Positions 1-9,475 are shown, numbered from the stretch's first letter. The stretch: 33,308 nucleotides of DNA from Aquidulcibacter sp. (GCF_020253525.1 NZ_JADCBK010000015.1:1-33308), one strand, 5' to 3'. Notes: generated by a model from the letters alone, not told the origin. A program made the numbers and translations.

Positions 1-227
1 AGAACTGCGACAATGTCGGTTAGAGCCACCCGCTCTTCGCGGACTTGGCTGGGCCCTGATAAGCCGATTAATGCAACCAGCACTAAACCAAAGCGGGTCC
101 AGGGGGCTTTGCCACCCAAGCGGACATAAAGTGCCACCAGCCCAATGCCCGCAAGTGCCAAGCCGAAAAGGACATAGGGTGGCAGCCACGGGTCAAGACC
201 CAGTTTGACGAGGTCAATCTCAGTCAT
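1..227 (-). CDS. Membrane protein, N-terminal part (cut by window edge)
   Basis: The reverse strand reads from an ATG at 227 through 75 codons to the window edge without a stop, so only the N-terminus is present. The sequence begins MTEIDLVKLGLDPWL and runs into a hydrophobic segment (about residues 19-35, ending LVALYVRL) and a second one (about residues 44-58), indicating a membrane protein. Its ATG overlaps the TGA of the upstream DUF4159 gene by the ATGA arrangement, so translational coupling is likely. In alphaproteobacteria the gene after the DUF4159 member of MoxR clusters is often a large membrane protein with a glutamine-amidotransferase-like or VWA-like domain. That identity is an inference from position, because the diagnostic part lies outside the window. 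Confidence 0.7.
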   Translation of the reverse strand, partial: MTEIDLVKLGLDPWLPPYVLFGLALAGIGLVALYVRLGGKAPWTRFGLVLVALIGLSGPSQVREERVALTDIVAV

Positions 228-2989
228 CGCGGTGGCACCTGGCGGCGTCCTAGCCGTTCCAGCAAGGCGGGCGCATGCACTTGGTCGGCCTTGTAATTGC
301 CGGTCAGCGCATAAAGCACGATATTTATGCCAACCCGAATGGCGAGTTCATTCGTAGTAGGACCCACCCCATCAAAGCCCTGCATCATGCTCGTGGACGG
401 ACTATTCGGCGCTCTCGCCCAAACAGAAGCCCAGTCTCCATCGCCGAGAATGAGGGGGGAAACACCGTCATTGGCGCTGGCTGCCGCTGAAGCTTCGGTC
501 TCGACCCAGAGCTTTGCGTCGGGATAGCGGCCGGGAAATCGCTGGAGGATGTAAAAGGCTTTTGTCAGGACATGGCCATCCGGAACGGGGGCCAGAGGTG
601 GGGCTTCAATTCCCCTTAAGGCCGCACGGGTGATTTGGCGTGCCATAGCGGGGGTCCGTCCGCCACCGCGGGAATCTACAAACAAAACCCCGCCATTTTT
701 CATATAGCGATCTAAGGCACTGGCCACTTCGGGACGGGTTTCGGTGGCAGCCTCCCCCAATGTCCAAAACAGGATGGGATAGAGGGCTAAGTCATCACGG
801 CTTGGATCTAGGCCAATGACTGGACCGGGTTCAACCGAAGTCCGATCTCGCAGCGCCCGCGATAGCCCTTCAAGGCCGCGCTGGGTTTGGGCGTCAAGTG
901 CCCCGTCCCCAGTCTTGATATAAGCGAGCGAGAGGTCTCCCTGCCGCGGTTTGGCCTTTGTGGTTTGCGCACTTGCCTCTGGCGCGCCACCAAAAAACAT
1001 CAAGCCGAAAAGCAGTAGGCCTGCCATGGCTGCGCCCGTTTTGGCCTGTCCCCGCCATCTGGCCAGCCGCTTAAGCCCCGCAAGCTTGCCTGCAAGCCAG
1101 AGGCTGACAATCATGTCGATGAGCAGAAGGGCCATGCCTAAGCCTAGAAAAGGTCCCGCCAGAGATTGAGGTTGCCTTTCGGCTTCGGCCACGCGTTCGA
1201 CTTTGGCCAAGTCGGGCAAAGGGTCCAAGCGCAGATTGGGGGCAGCTGCTTGCAAGATCCACCGCACGCCCCCGCCTTCATAAATGCCAGGGGGCCGATC
1301 AAGGCTGGGTTGGGCAGTTTGCACTTCTTCCGGTCGGATCGGACGAATTTGCGGGTCTGGCGCGCGAAACGTGCCAAATCCGTCCAACACCAAGACGGGC
1401 TTCAATGGCGCTGTACCCACAACAAAATTAGCGGGAATGGCGCTAGAGGCCGCTTGCGCCAGAACGCGCCGCAGCATGGCAACTTGCACGCCCGAGAAAG
1501 CAACATCGCTCCAGGCTGGACCGGCGGTTGTGTGAAACAGCACGACTTTGCCTTTGCCTAATTCACGTGCAGTAACCAAAGGCGTTCCATCGGCGAGGCG
1601 TGCCCAAATCTGTAAAGCTTGTTGATCCCGTGTCGAGGTGGTGCCGCCCGCGCTTGCTTCTGGTGCCAAAACCGCAATTTGGGTAACGCGGGCATCATCG
1701 GGCACCGTCAAGCCCGCAAAGGGGCTGGTAGGGTCAAACACGCCGATCTTGCCCGCATTATCCCATGTCATACTACCCCTGACAGTTCGCGGTTCGGGGG
1801 CAAGGGCTGCGGGGATAAGTGGGCTTGGGCCAGCGGCCAGAAGTTTCGGACCGGCTGTCCGGATCAAAAGACCGCCATTTCGTACAAAGCGTTCTAAGGC
1901 TTGGCTGTCTTGCGCCCCAAGTTCGCCCGCATCGGGCAGGATTAATGCGTCCAGACCCGCATCAATCAGCCGGGTCAAATTCGCGCGCGTCAAATCAGTA
2001 TAGGGCTTAAGCGCCCCTTCTAGATAATGGGCGTCTGACAATAAAGGTTGATCGTCTTGGCGCTCGGCGATCAGGCCCGTGCGGACACGGCGATCAAAGG
2101 CATCGAGCAAGAAGACGCCACCAGCCGAGCGCGCATCGGCTGTCCGAAGGGCTGCGACATCGCGCATGACGACCGATTCCAAAGCAAAGCTGACCCCCGT
2201 TGGCACGAGGGCCACACTCGTTTCCCGCAGGCTTTGGCCGCGACTATTGACCGCTTCCAGCCTTTGGGTTCGGCTGGTCGCAGGACCTGTGACGACGCCC
2301 AGACTATAGCCTTCAGACGTGGCAGCGGCCCGGGTAATGGCAACCGCACCCTCGGGCACACCGCGCAAACGTACCGAGCCTATCTGTGTCAATCTCTCTG
2401 CAAACGCTTGGCTCTTGGCGTGGGCGACACCATCCGAGAACCAAAGGATGCGCTGGCCCGTCGGAAGATCCTTCAGCGCGCCTAAAGCGCCAGATGGATC
2501 GGGCAAGACTGGCTTTGGCTGGGCGGCTAGAATGCGGGCTGCAGCTTGGCTGGGGCTTAAGACTTCCAGCGGCCTCGCGCCGTTGCCACCATGCGTGGTC
2601 CACAACAAACGTACAGGCCCACTCGATGCCCGCGCGACTTGGGCGGCCTCATCGGTAACCGCGCGCCAAGAAGGCGCCGAGGTCCACCCATCGTCGATGA
2701 CGATCAACAGGGGTCTTGTATCGGGTTTGGTGACTGGATTGAGCACTGGACCAGAAAATCCGAGCACAAAGAGACCCAAAGCCAACATCCGAAACCAAGC
2801 CAGCCACGGCGGGGTTTTTTTCGGGGTTTCTTCTGTATTTGGCAAGTTTGCCAAAAGGGCGGTGGGCGGAAACACCTGTTCGCGTGGGGCCGGCGGCAAG
2901 GCCCGAATAACCAGCCAAATCAGAGGCAAAGCCGCCAAAGCTAGCAAGGCCAAAGGGGTCGTGATTCCAAGAGGGCCAAAGGTCAACAT
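224..2989 (-). CDS. BatA-domain / DUF4159 membrane protein
   Basis: A 921-residue protein. The N-terminus (MLTFGPLGITTPLALLALAA) carries a transmembrane segment followed by PLIWLVIRALPP, the pattern of the aerotolerance-regulator (BatA) N-terminal domain, and a second hydrophobic segment lies near residues 66-83. A long periplasm-like middle region follows, then two hydrophobic stretches around residues 615-680. The C-terminal 220 residues match the DUF4159 type (LSLAYIKTGDGALDAQTQRGLEGLS, then RDDLALYPILFW). It is the third gene of a minus-strand operon with the MoxR ATPase and DUF58 genes, 2 bases after the latter, and overlaps the next gene by 4 bases. Family members are thought to act with MoxR/DUF58/VWA proteins in envelope or complex-assembly functions. 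The exact role here is unknown. Confidence 0.88.
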   Translation of the reverse strand: MLTFGPLGITTPLALLALAALPLIWLVIRALPPAPREQVFPPTALLANLPNTEETPKKTPPWLAWFRMLALGLFVLGFSGPVLNPVTKPDTRPLLIVIDDGWTSAPSWRAVTDEAAQVARASSGPVRLLWTTHGGNGARPLEVLSPSQAAARILAAQPKPVLPDPSGALGALKDLPTGQRILWFSDGVAHAKSQAFAERLTQIGSVRLRGVPEGAVAITRAAATSEGYSLGVVTGPATSRTQRLEAVNSRGQSLRETSVALVPTGVSFALESVVMRDVAALRTADARSAGGVFLLDAFDRRVRTGLIAERQDDQPLLSDAHYLEGALKPYTDLTRANLTRLIDAGLDALILPDAGELGAQDSQALERFVRNGGLLIRTAGPKLLAAGPSPLIPAALAPEPRTVRGSMTWDNAGKIGVFDPTSPFAGLTVPDDARVTQIAVLAPEASAGGTTSTRDQQALQIWARLADGTPLVTARELGKGKVVLFHTTAGPAWSDVAFSGVQVAMLRRVLAQAASSAIPANFVVGTAPLKPVLVLDGFGTFRAPDPQIRPIRPEEVQTAQPSLDRPPGIYEGGGVRWILQAAAPNLRLDPLPDLAKVERVAEAERQPQSLAGPFLGLGMALLLIDMIVSLWLAGKLAGLKRLARWRGQAKTGAAMAGLLLFGLMFFGGAPEASAQTTKAKPRQGDLSLAYIKTGDGALDAQTQRGLEGLSRALRDRTSVEPGPVIGLDPSRDDLALYPILFWTLGEAATETRPEVASALDRYMKNGGVLFVDSRGGGRTPAMARQITRAALRGIEAPPLAPVPDGHVLTKAFYILQRFPGRYPDAKLWVETEASAAASANDGVSPLILGDGDWASVWARAPNSPSTSMMQGFDGVGPTTNELAIRVGINIVLYALTGNYKADQVHAPALLERLGRRQVPPR

Positions 2990-2991
2990 GG

Positions 2992-3888
2992 CTAGCCCGC
3001 CCCTTGGCTGGAGGCACCGCGTCCATCCAATAGCGCAGCAGCCTGCAACGTCACGGGCAAGGCTGGTTGATCTGTCGCATGGCTGAGCAAACTGCCTTGG
3101 GTTCGGCTAAGTGCCGCACGCAGCGTTTCAAAATGTAGACGGTAGGCACTCTGATACGCCTCGCGCGCGGCCCCGGCTTGACCAATAATCACGGGTGAGG
3201 CGCTGCCGGGCTCAGTGAACGCCACGCGACCTTCAAAAGGGAAAGCTTCTTCGTCTGGGTCGCGGATCAAAACAAACAAGACCGGCTGGGCTGCAGAAGA
3301 CAAGCGGCGAAGCCGTTCTGCCCAGATTTCAATGGGTTCTAACCCGTCGCTCACAATCAGGATTTGCGCTTGCCGGTCGCTTTTGAGGGCTGCTTGGGCG
3401 TCAAACTGGCCCCCACCGACCATAAGTGCCTGAAGAAAGGTCTCTTCTTGGCCAAACATTTGGCCACCAAATAAGGTGCTAACCCGTTCACCGCCCGCCT
3501 TGGCTGCCATGGCAAGCGCCAAGGCAATAATCAGCGCGCGTTCTGCTTTCGTGGGGCGACTGGCTTGATTGCGCCACATCATAGAAGGGCGTGTGTCGAC
3601 CCAAATGCGCAAAGAGGCTGGGCTTTCGCGTTCCATCTCCCGCACAAAGAGGCGGTCAGAGCGCGCGGACCGTCGCCAATCCACGTGGCGTAGGGTCTCG
3701 CCTTCGAGAAGTTCGCGGTGCTGCCAAAAAGCTTCACCCAGGCCTGCGCGTCGTCGTCCGTGCGCACCAAGGATCAGGCTGGCGGCGGTCTTGCGCGCAT
3801 CCATCAAAAGGGCAGGCAGACTATTGGCCAAATCTTGGGCATCGCCAGCCAATTTGGCAGGGATAAACGCCTGTTGGCTCGCCATCAT
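2992..3888 (-). CDS. DUF58 domain protein
   Basis: A 298-residue soluble protein. The DUF58 signature is clear near residues 62-95: LLEGETLRHVDWRRSARSD, followed by LFVREMERE and then IWVDTRPSM, which is the start of a VWA-like fold with an Asp-x-x-x-Ser metal-site-like stretch. The N-terminal third contains LILGAHGRRRAGLGEAFWQHRE, typical of the region before the DUF58 motif. It starts at ATG 3888, overlapping the MoxR stop by 4 bases, and ends 2 bases before the DUF4159 gene, so all three are likely one transcript. DUF58 proteins are the usual partners of MoxR ATPases. A chaperone-like maturation role is an inference from family context. Confidence 0.9.
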   Translation of the reverse strand: MMASQQAFIPAKLAGDAQDLANSLPALLMDARKTAASLILGAHGRRRAGLGEAFWQHRELLEGETLRHVDWRRSARSDRLFVREMERESPASLRIWVDTRPSMMWRNQASRPTKAERALIIALALAMAAKAGGERVSTLFGGQMFGQEETFLQALMVGGGQFDAQAALKSDRQAQILIVSDGLEPIEIWAERLRRLSSAAQPVLFVLIRDPDEEAFPFEGRVAFTEPGSASPVIIGQAGAAREAYQSAYRLHFETLRAALSRTQGSLLSHATDQPALPVTLQAAALLDGRGASSQGAG

Positions 3889-4910
3889 GCGGGTCGCAGT
3901 GCCTCTAGAACCAAGCGATCAATCAATTTTGCGAGGTCTAGCCCATCCGCACGAGCGCGCCAGGTTAAAGCCATACGGTGGGCAAGGGCGGCGCGGGCAA
4001 TCGCGGTTACATCGTCCAAGCTGGGGCTAACCCGGCCGCGCAGGAAAGCGCGTGCCTTGGCGGCCTTAATCAGTGCTTGACCCGCGCGCGGGCCTGGTCC
4101 CCAAGCCACAAGATTGCGTATTTCAGGATCGGTCGCACTTTCAGGTCGAGCCGACCGCACGAGGTCGAGCACCCCATCCAAGATTTTTTCGCCCACCGGC
4201 ATGCTACGCACAAAGCTTTGCAAATTGGCCAATTCGCCGGGTTTTAGAGCTGCCTTTGCAACCAAATCACCCTCGCCTGTGGTTGCCAACAGAACTTGCC
4301 GCTCGGTCTCGCGATCCGGGAAGGGCACATCAATTTGCAAGAGGAAACGATCCAATTGCGCTTCCGGCAAGGGATAGGTGCCTTCTTGTTCGATTGGGTT
4401 TTGGGTGGCCAAAACAAAGAAGGGCTCTGGCAGGCTGTAGGTGACGCCAGAGACAGTCACTTGGCCCTCTTGCATGGCTTGGAGAAGGGCGGATTGGGTG
4501 CGTGGGCTTGCGCGGTTGATTTCATCTGCCATCAAAAGGCTTGTGAAGACTGGGCCTTGTACAAAGCGGAAACTACGTTTGCCGTTACTGTCTTGATCAA
4601 GGATTTCTGATCCGATGATGTCGGACGGCATGAGGTCTGGTGTGAATTGTACCCGGCCCCAATCTAGCCCTGTGGCGATGGCAACAGCTTCTACCAGTCG
4701 GGTTTTGGCCAACCCCGGTGCGCCAACCAACAAGCCATGACCACCGGCCAAGATTGTCGCAAGTGTCAGATCAATCACCCGCTCTTGCCCAAGGATGGCA
4801 CCGCCAACCCCGGCACGGACCGCTGCAATGGTTTCAAGTGCGCGATCAATGCGCCCTGAGGTCTGATCGGCAGTGTCGTCGGAAGGGGTTTGATGGGACA
4901 TATCACTCAT
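3885..4910 (-). CDS. MoxR family AAA+ ATPase
   Basis: A 341-residue AAA+ protein of MoxR type. Walker A is GAPGLAKT at residues 63-70. Walker B ends in MADE, with the acidic pair at residues 129-130, followed by INRASPRTQSALLQAMQEGQ and the sensor region FFVLATQNPIEQEGTYPLPEAQ. The C-terminal lid contains WGPGPRAGQALIKAAKARA, another MoxR hallmark. Length is normal for the family. It is the first gene of the minus-strand operon and is divergent from the DUF1285 gene with a 117-base gap that must hold both promoters. MoxR ATPases are believed to drive folding or metal insertion of partner proteins together with VWA/DUF58 proteins. The substrate here cannot be told. Confidence 0.95.
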   Translation of the reverse strand: MSDMSHQTPSDDTADQTSGRIDRALETIAAVRAGVGGAILGQERVIDLTLATILAGGHGLLVGAPGLAKTRLVEAVAIATGLDWGRVQFTPDLMPSDIIGSEILDQDSNGKRSFRFVQGPVFTSLLMADEINRASPRTQSALLQAMQEGQVTVSGVTYSLPEPFFVLATQNPIEQEGTYPLPEAQLDRFLLQIDVPFPDRETERQVLLATTGEGDLVAKAALKPGELANLQSFVRSMPVGEKILDGVLDLVRSARPESATDPEIRNLVAWGPGPRAGQALIKAAKARAFLRGRVSPSLDDVTAIARAALAHRMALTWRARADGLDLAKLIDRLVLEALRPA

Positions 4911-5027
4911 GGATTTAGCCTAGCCTGACTCAAGGGTGTTGCGCGAGTGTCTTTTCAGAGAGGTTTCTTCCGTCGATCAGTGCACCCTCATCTGGTCATC
5001 CCCCCAGAACGAACCTAAGTTGATCGC

Positions 5028-5612
5028 ATGAGTGATCCACGTCCCCTTGCAGATTTGTTGGCAGAATTAATGCGTTTGCAGGGCCAGCATGGGCGCGAGC
5101 GGGCGTTGCCGCCGGTCGAGCGGTGGAATCCTGCCCATTGCGGCGATATTGGCATGGAAATTCGGGCGGACGGCACTTGGTGGCACGAAGGGGTTCGCAT
5201 CACCCGCCAGCCGATGATCGATCTTTTTTCCACCATTTTGCGCAAGGATGAGGATGGGCAGACCTATTTGGTGACGCCGGGCGAGAAAGTGATTGTCCAT
5301 GTTGCTGACGCCCATTTTTTGGGGACACGTGTCGACCGGCTTGAGACCAGCCTCGGACCCAGCATCGTTGTGACAACCAATGTCGGCGATCAAATTGTTG
5401 TTGGGCCAACCAATCCCTTGTGGGTCGATCATGATCCCAAAACTGGGCAGCCCCGGCCCTATGTGCGGGTGCGTGGACGGTTAGACGCCCGCATCCTGCG
5501 CGCCCCCTTCTATGAATTGGTTGAATGGGCTGATTTGGAAGGCGAACGCCTGACCCTGACCAGCCAAGGCGTAAATTTCGATCTGGGGCTGGTGGAAGGC
5601 ATCGAGGGATGA
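5028..5612 (+). CDS. DUF1285 domain protein
   Basis: A 194-residue protein resembling the DUF1285 family, recognised from HCGDIGMEIRADGTWWHEG near the N-terminus, RQPMIDLFSTILRKDEDG, and VTPGEKVIVHVADAHF. No signal peptide or membrane segment is visible. The gene overlaps the start of the Nudix gene by 4 bases (ATGA), so the two are probably coupled. In many alphaproteobacteria this pair is followed by a CCA-adding tRNA nucleotidyltransferase gene. Here an A+T-rich hydrolase gene stands in that place. Molecular function of the family is not established. Confidence 0.88.
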   Translation: MSDPRPLADLLAELMRLQGQHGRERALPPVERWNPAHCGDIGMEIRADGTWWHEGVRITRQPMIDLFSTILRKDEDGQTYLVTPGEKVIVHVADAHFLGTRVDRLETSLGPSIVVTTNVGDQIVVGPTNPLWVDHDPKTGQPRPYVRVRGRLDARILRAPFYELVEWADLEGERLTLTSQGVNFDLGLVEGIEG

Positions 5613-6226
5613 GCGAAGCCGAATTGATTGCCTTGCTTGAGCAGCGCTTAGCGCCGCCAGAGGCCTTGGCCGGTCGGCCGCCTTATTCGGACTTTGATTT
5701 GTCAGGCGAGCGTCCCGCCCAGCCAAGTTTGCGTGATGCTTCGGTGCTGGTGCCACTGGTTACGCGTCAGGCAGGCTTGTCGGTCCTTTTGACGCGCCGT
5801 TCGGCGGATATGCCAACCCATTCCGGCCAAATTGCTTTCCCCGGTGGCAGGCGGCAAGCGGAGGATGCCGACGCAATTGCAACAGCCCTGCGTGAAGCCC
5901 GTGAAGAAGTGGGCCTCGATCCAGCCCATGTGCGGGTGCTGGGGGCTTCTGACCCGTATGAAACGGTCACGCAATTTCGGGTTACACCAATTGTGGGCCT
6001 AGTTTCCCATCAAGCAGACTTTGTTGCCGATCCGCGCGAAGTCGATGCCATCTTCGAAGTACCCTTTGCCTTCTTTATGAATCCCGCCAACCACCAACGC
6101 CATTCGCGCGACTATAATGGCCAGACCCGTTATTATTACGCCATGCCCTACGGCGATCATTATGTTTGGGGCGCGACCGCCGGCATGCTGCGCGCCCTAT
6201 ATTTGCGGCTGTTTGGGGAGCGGTGA
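5609..6226 (+). CDS. CoA pyrophosphatase (Nudix hydrolase)
   Basis: A 205-residue Nudix protein. The CoA-pyrophosphatase motif is present: LLTRRSADMPTHSGQ followed by IAFPGG. It is followed by the Nudix helix ATALREAREEVGL, which contains the metal-binding REAREE core. Family members cleave CoA and its derivatives to 3',5'-ADP and 4'-phosphopantetheine (NudL/YeaB type) and may clear oxidised CoA. The length and the tail (GDHYVWGATAGMLRALY) agree with the family. The start overlaps the DUF1285 stop. The stop is followed by an abrupt fall in G+C at about 6235, marking the edge of the inserted region. Confidence 0.92.
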   Translation: MSEAELIALLEQRLAPPEALAGRPPYSDFDLSGERPAQPSLRDASVLVPLVTRQAGLSVLLTRRSADMPTHSGQIAFPGGRRQAEDADAIATALREAREEVGLDPAHVRVLGASDPYETVTQFRVTPIVGLVSHQADFVADPREVDAIFEVPFAFFMNPANHQRHSRDYNGQTRYYYAMPYGDHYVWGATAGMLRALYLRLFGER

Positions 6227-6327
6227 GGCGGCGGTTACTTAAAATCTCTTGAAGCTGCATATTGACTTAAAATTCGTACTCTATGAAGCTGAAAGAATAC
6301 TGCCAGGACAAGATTCCAGCTAGACTT

Positions 6328-6334
6328 GAGGAGG
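6328..6334 (+). promoter_or_regulatory. Strong ribosome binding site deciding a TTG start
   Basis: GAGGAGG sits 6 bases before TTG at 6341. The spacing and strength make this TTG the start of the S9-like hydrolase. A TTG at 6326 in the same frame overlaps the Shine-Dalgarno itself and is therefore unlikely. Confidence 0.75.
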
Positions 6335-6340
6335 TTTACA

Positions 6341-8263
6341 TTGCGCTTTATCGCAAGGGTGTTGGTTGGTTGCGTTGCAATCGTAACAACTCTTGTAGGT
6401 GCAATAGCCCTTGGCGATGACAAAGCTGAACCGCTTGCCATTGCTCTCTTGGGCCAAACGGCAAAGGAACTCACTCAAGATCAAAATGCGATTGGTGCGC
6501 TTTCCGGTCAGCAGATTTGCAGTCGCCCACTATCCTCTGTGGTGAATCTATCACCGAGCGGATCCTTTATCTCGGTCTTTCAGAATCCTGAATTCGAACC
6601 AAAGCTCAACGACACAAAGTCTGTCGAGCTGCTCAGGGTACAAAATGGGCTCAGAGGCATTGGGATCATGAAAGTTACCCCACTTGGGTGGGCACGAACG
6701 ACTGACGCATATTATCTCCGAAAAATCGATGGCGCAGTCATCAAGATCGATCCGCAGACAGCACACATTGAAGAAGTTCAAACTCTCGGCAGTCAAATCA
6801 ACCATTATGGTAGAAACCGTCAATTTCTTGGCGGTCATGCGGGATATGTTGTATTTGGTCCTCAAATTTTGGACAAAGATTTAGTCCTTGTAGATGTAGA
6901 GCATCCAGATCAAATCCTAAGAATTCCAACAAATTTTACTAGAATTAGTAGAGTTTCTATTTCTTGTGGTGCAAATGTATCTGTCGTCGACATTTGTGCC
7001 GTATCAATCACGATGCAAGATACGTTAAACGAAACACCGCTGGCGAAAGCTGAAGCGCAAGTACAGATTGCCCGCATTTCCACTCGTACAGGGCAGGTGA
7101 TTTCGCAACAAACACTTAGATCGCCGAAACTCATTGCAGCAGATTATGTTGGCCAGTTTTCTGAGGGAGTCGCTATTTGGTTGGGTTATAGTGGTAAAAG
7201 CCGTAACATTTTCCTTGTCGATCAATCAGGCAATGTCGCAGAGTTGCCGAGCCCAATTGGAGATATAAAGGAAGCCTATTTGGACGCTAACAATTCATTG
7301 ATTATTGAAAATTTTTCTAATCAGGTTGCACGGGCGGGCAAGTTCAATCCATCAACAGTGAACCACGAACTTACACCGCGCTGGATAAAGGTTGGCAGGC
7401 ATCTTCCCGTACAAGGTCCACGCGGTTTTCGGTTGATTAACCTTGGCGAAGACCCAGTTCAAAGCGGAGTTGAGGAAGGTTCCAGAACACGTGGGGAGCT
7501 CTCATTCGGATGCCAGTCAAACTACCGCAATTACGCTTGGGTGCCGCTAGGGAGATCGGGTTATCATGAGTTTCTGCCAGAAACTGGGCAGCGAAGAGGT
7601 TTGCTCGTTTATTTGCACGGAGGACCTTACTCGAGATATTCGCCCTCACCGAGCAATATCCTGCTGCCGTGGCTGGCAAACGGATACAAGGTCTGGGTGC
7701 CAGAGCACCCTGGAACGCCTGGCTTTGGACTTTCCTATCTGATGCCGACTCCTGACGTCATAAATGAGGAAATTGATTTACTTGCCAGGCGAATTCAATT
7801 CGAGCAGTCGACCCTCAAAAAGGGAAATCCTGATGAGTTCTCTACTGTCTTCATGGGCAATAGCTTCGGTGGATTTGCCCTGATTCAGCTTTCGAAAATC
7901 TTGCCCCAATCGCCAAGCACCGTTTTCGTTCTCGTAAATGCTCCGTGTAGAAACTACTCAAGCATGCCGAGTGCGCGTGGGAAATCTATGCGCTACGCGC
8001 ATGTAAGGGCCGTCGGCACAGCATACCAAAAGCTTTCACTTCGGAATAGTGACGATTTCGATCTGTGTGCTGTTGAAGGTGAAGCTCCGATTTTTGTCTT
8101 TAGGAGTGAAAATGATGAAACTGTTGGGCCTCAAAGCGCTATGCGTATCGCGAAAGCTTCTGCCTCAAACGTTGTCGTTCTGAAGAACGAGACTCACAAC
8201 ATCAGTTTGGCCGGTGCGGAAAAGATTGTAGAAGCGGTTTTAGGTCAAATGGAAAGGCAATAG
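6341..8263 (+). CDS. Exported prolyl-oligopeptidase-like (S9) serine hydrolase
   Basis: About 640 residues from the TTG chosen by the GAGGAGG upstream. The N-terminus (MRFIARVLVGCVAIVTTLVG, then AIALGDD) is a signal peptide or membrane anchor. Residues about 40-400 have no strong motif but look like a beta-rich propeller region. The last 230 residues form an alpha/beta hydrolase: YLHGGPYSRYSP (oxyanion loop), the nucleophile elbow MGNSFGGFA with Ser508, an Asp at 592 in SENDETVG, and His619 in NETHNIS, so the triad is complete. This matches the peptidase S9 fold. Substrate is unknown, and a dipeptidyl/acylaminoacyl-peptidase-like or esterase activity is possible. The gene is visibly A+T-richer than its neighbours and uses rarer codons (ATA, AGA, TTA), suggesting horizontal acquisition. 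No mobility gene is nearby. Confidence 0.8.
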   Translation: MRFIARVLVGCVAIVTTLVGAIALGDDKAEPLAIALLGQTAKELTQDQNAIGALSGQQICSRPLSSVVNLSPSGSFISVFQNPEFEPKLNDTKSVELLRVQNGLRGIGIMKVTPLGWARTTDAYYLRKIDGAVIKIDPQTAHIEEVQTLGSQINHYGRNRQFLGGHAGYVVFGPQILDKDLVLVDVEHPDQILRIPTNFTRISRVSISCGANVSVVDICAVSITMQDTLNETPLAKAEAQVQIARISTRTGQVISQQTLRSPKLIAADYVGQFSEGVAIWLGYSGKSRNIFLVDQSGNVAELPSPIGDIKEAYLDANNSLIIENFSNQVARAGKFNPSTVNHELTPRWIKVGRHLPVQGPRGFRLINLGEDPVQSGVEEGSRTRGELSFGCQSNYRNYAWVPLGRSGYHEFLPETGQRRGLLVYLHGGPYSRYSPSPSNILLPWLANGYKVWVPEHPGTPGFGLSYLMPTPDVINEEIDLLARRIQFEQSTLKKGNPDEFSTVFMGNSFGGFALIQLSKILPQSPSTVFVLVNAPCRNYSSMPSARGKSMRYAHVRAVGTAYQKLSLRNSDDFDLCAVEGEAPIFVFRSENDETVGPQSAMRIAKASASNVVVLKNETHNISLAGAEKIVEAVLGQMERQ

Positions 8264-8557
8264 CATCCAAACTTGACCGCATTTCAAAAATACTTGGTTT
8301 GGTCCAGCGCTCTCAGCTTACTGGAGGTCTGCATTGTAACTTTTTTGTCAGCTTCGATGACTCATTTTGAACCCGCTACCCAAACCCGCACGGCTTTAGG
8401 TGGAAAACTGCCCACTGAAATTTCAGTCAAAATCCCGAATCATTTCTGCACCAATGTGCGTGGGCTTTAACCTACCATTCACCTCAATCCTTCATGTCTC
8501 ATCAATCATTGCGTTGGGTACCGATTAGTGCCCCAACTTATAAGGGATTGGCGCAGC
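8264..8557. other. Gap between S9 hydrolase and ddl
   Basis: About 290 bases with no convincing gene. A 65-codon frame starting at TTG 8273 lacks a ribosome binding site and recognisable content. The region is A+T-rich up to about 8520 and then returns to the composition of the ddl gene. It probably holds the promoter for ddl-ftsQ-ftsA. One GANTC site (GAATC) lies near 8435. Confidence 0.5.
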
Positions 8558-9475
8558 ATGAAGGGCGTGCGGGTAGGGGTGTTAATGGGTGGCTGGTCTG
8601 CCGAGCGACCTGTGTCGCTTGTCTCCGGTAAAGCCTGCGCCGATGCCGCGCGCGCGCTGGGTGCTGACGTTGTGGAAATCGATGTCGATCGCGATATTGC
8701 TTCAGTCCTGAAATCTGTCTCGCCAGATATTGCGCTAAATGCTTTGCATGGACCTTGGGGCGAGGATGGGCGGATCCAGTCTGTGCTGGAAATCGCGAAT
8801 ATTCCTTACACGCATTCTGGCGTTCTGGCTTCCGCTTTGGCGATGGATAAGGAAAAGGCCAAGGCGGTGTTTGCCAGTGCGGGTCTTGATGTGCCAGCTG
8901 GCAAACTGATGTCGCGCCAAGAGGCAGCCCGCGAACATCCCCTAGAGCCACCCTATGTCGTGAAGCCCAATGCGGACGGTTCCTCCTTTGGGGTGTTCAT
9001 TGTGCGCAAGGGCGAAAATAGACCGCCCGAAAAGTTGCTCGACCCGGATTGGCGCTCTGGCGATGAAGTCCTGGTTGAAGAATTTATCGCGGGTCGTGAA
9101 CTTACTCTCGCCGTTATGGGTGACCGGGCCTTGGCGGTTACAGAAATCCGTACGGGTCATGAATTTTACGATTATGACGCCAAATATGCCGCAGGCGGCT
9201 CAGTCCACCATGTAAATCCATCAGACTTGCCTCCTGCAATCCATGAGAAGGCGATGCGAGATGCGGTTCGCGCCCATCAATTATTGGGCTGTCGTGGGGT
9301 AACACGGACGGACTTCCGTTATGATCCCGCCACCAACCGCTTGGTGGTGTTGGAAATCAATACCCAGCCCGGGATGACTCCAACCTCGCTGGCCCCCGAG
9401 CAGGCAGCTCATATCGGTCTGTCGTTTAATGATCTTGTGAAATGGATGTTGGAGGACGCGTCATGCCCGCGATGA
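8558..9475 (+). CDS. ddl: D-alanine--D-alanine ligase
   Basis: ATP-grasp ligase joining two D-alanines for the peptidoglycan stem peptide; cytoplasmic. From ATG 8558 ([20 protein letters not shown]) it is 305 residues, the usual DdlB length. An in-frame GTG at 8528 would add ten residues without family support. Family motifs seen are GGWSAE with the N-terminal catalytic Glu16, [25 protein letters not shown], the omega-loop EFYDYDAKY whose Tyr marks a D-Ala-D-Ala (not D-Ala-D-Lac) ligase, and [14 protein letters not shown] for metal binding. Its 3' end overlaps ftsQ by 13 bases, so it heads a ddl-ftsQ-ftsA operon. The murC-murB genes normally found just upstream are absent. murB is found inverted after ftsA. 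Confidence 0.95.
   Translation: MKGVRVGVLMGGWSAERPVSLVSGKACADAARALGADVVEIDVDRDIASVLKSVSPDIALNALHGPWGEDGRIQSVLEIANIPYTHSGVLASALAMDKEKAKAVFASAGLDVPAGKLMSRQEAAREHPLEPPYVVKPNADGSSFGVFIVRKGENRPPEKLLDPDWRSGDEVLVEEFIAGRELTLAVMGDRALAVTEIRTGHEFYDYDAKYAAGGSVHHVNPSDLPPAIHEKAMRDAVRAHQLLGCRGVTRTDFRYDPATNRLVVLEINTQPGMTPTSLAPEQAAHIGLSFNDLVKWMLEDASCPR

Noticed and set aside
2319-3086. A 255-codon plus-strand frame over the BatA/DUF4159 gene.
   Set aside because: Shadow of a well-supported gene in an operon; no recognisable motifs.
8273-8470. A 65-codon frame starting at TTG between the S9 hydrolase and ddl.
   Set aside because: No Shine-Dalgarno, rare start codon and no recognisable content; a hydrophobic stretch alone is not enough support.
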